Source of the DNA: Rhodanobacter sp.
GTDB lineage: Bacteria; Pseudomonadota; Gammaproteobacteria; Xanthomonadales; Rhodanobacteraceae
Direction of reading: 5' to 3'
Assembly (NCBI GenBank): GCA_004298045.1
Contig: SCRM01000010.1
Coordinates: 248,001 to 312,000, forward strand
DNA length: 64,000 bases
The notes under the pieces were generated by a model. It was not told where the DNA came from and ran no database searches. It worked only from the letters and a program-made list of their open reading frames with translations. The first letter of the stretch is position 1. Each line of letters begins with the position of its first letter. Of this stretch, positions 63,732 through 64,000 are shown one piece after another. The translations under genes were made by a program, and so were the position numbers.

Positions 63732-64000
63732 ATGCTTCGCCTCACCGATCTCAAGCTGCCGCTCGACCACGCCGAGGAGGCGCTGCCCGCCGCCATCTGC
63801 GCGAAGCTGGGCATCGCGCGCGCCGCGCTGCGCAGCTTCCGCGTGGCGCGCCGCGGCTACGACGCGCGCAAGCGCGGGCACATCGCGCTGATCTACACGG
63901 TGGACGTGGAACTGGCCGACGAGCCGGCGCTGCTCGCACGCCACGCCGACGACCGCCACGTGCAAGTCACACCGGATACCGGCTACCACTTCGTGGCGCG
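63732..64000 (+). CDS. FAD-dependent dehydrogenase of the COG2509 type, N-terminal part
   Basis: The first 89 codons are present, starting LRLTDLKLPLDHAEEALPAA and continuing with FRVARRGYDARKRGHIALIY, VDVELADEPALL and TPDTGYHFVA, the N-terminal module of large uncharacterised FAD-dependent proteins. The nucleotide-binding part lies beyond base 64000. Confidence 0.8.
   Translation, partial: MLRLTDLKLPLDHAEEALPAAICAKLGIARAALRSFRVARRGYDARKRGHIALIYTVDVELADEPALLARHADDRHVQVTPDTGYHFVA

Overview
The window is a GC-rich chromosomal segment from a gammaproteobacterium, most likely a Xanthomonadales/Lysobacterales member. The evidence is a complete dcw cell-wall/division cluster without murB that runs into lpxC, a DUF721 gene and secA; an lpoA (LppC)-yraN pair; an SAH riboswitch before ahcY; and interspersed heptamer and hairpin repeats of the kind common in that order. 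It is vertical core genome for most of its length. I see no prophage, insertion sequence, CRISPR array or tRNA gene.

Layout. 1-1.8 kb: secA 5' part (minus) and a divergent DUF721 gene (plus). 1.8-19 kb: minus-strand dcw operon read from the right: mraZ, rsmH, ftsL, ftsI, murE, murF, mraY, ftsW, murG, murC, ddl, ftsQ, ftsA, ftsZ, then lpxC. Nearly all junctions are 1-11 bp overlaps; mraZ is preceded by a clear promoter and four 10-bp-spaced GTGG repeats (MraZ operator). 19-20.4 kb: rnpB and rsmI. 20.5-24.8 kb: lpoA, yraN, a FAD-linked oxidase and a uracil-DNA-glycosylase-like gene, overlapping each other or the next gene. 24.7-26.7 kb: a LysE exporter and a nucleoside-type MFS transporter. 26.7-29.8 kb: a nitric oxide reductase operon (small membrane protein, di-haem norC, norB) behind an FNR/DNR-type site. 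29.9-31.7 kb: a TPR-GGDEF protein. 31.8 kb: dusB. 32.8-37.5 kb: an ahpD-like / acyl-CoA-dehydrogenase-like / ABC importer operon. 37.8-54.97 kb: metE, a second GGDEF protein, metK, a D,D-carboxypeptidase, uup, a GST, a VapBC-like pair, ppc, ahcY, a MazEF pair, a DUF3228 gene and metF. 55-64 kb: a DUF4124-like protein, ilvE, rlmI, a flavin reductase, rmuC, folE, an EF-hand protein, an MFS exporter, a DUF1993 gene and the start of a COG2509 flavoprotein.

How the parts work together. The left third makes and builds with peptidoglycan precursors and assembles the divisome. The middle third holds four enzymes of the methionine/S-adenosylmethionine cycle (metF makes methyl-THF, metE methionine, metK SAM, ahcY removes SAH). 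Octamers close to the enteric met box AGACGTCT lie near all four and also directly in front of the ahpD/ABC operon; metE and metK share a further 24-bp near-palindrome, and ahcY has an SAH riboswitch. This suggests one sulfur/methyl-cycle regulon that includes the uncharacterised ABC operon.

The most notable unexplained structure is a repeat family made of modules of four 7-bp units (28 bp), placed at gene junctions of the dcw cluster, at the rnpB promoter and near vapB. Some are arranged as inverted pairs, and they contribute codons to the ends of Ddl and MurG.
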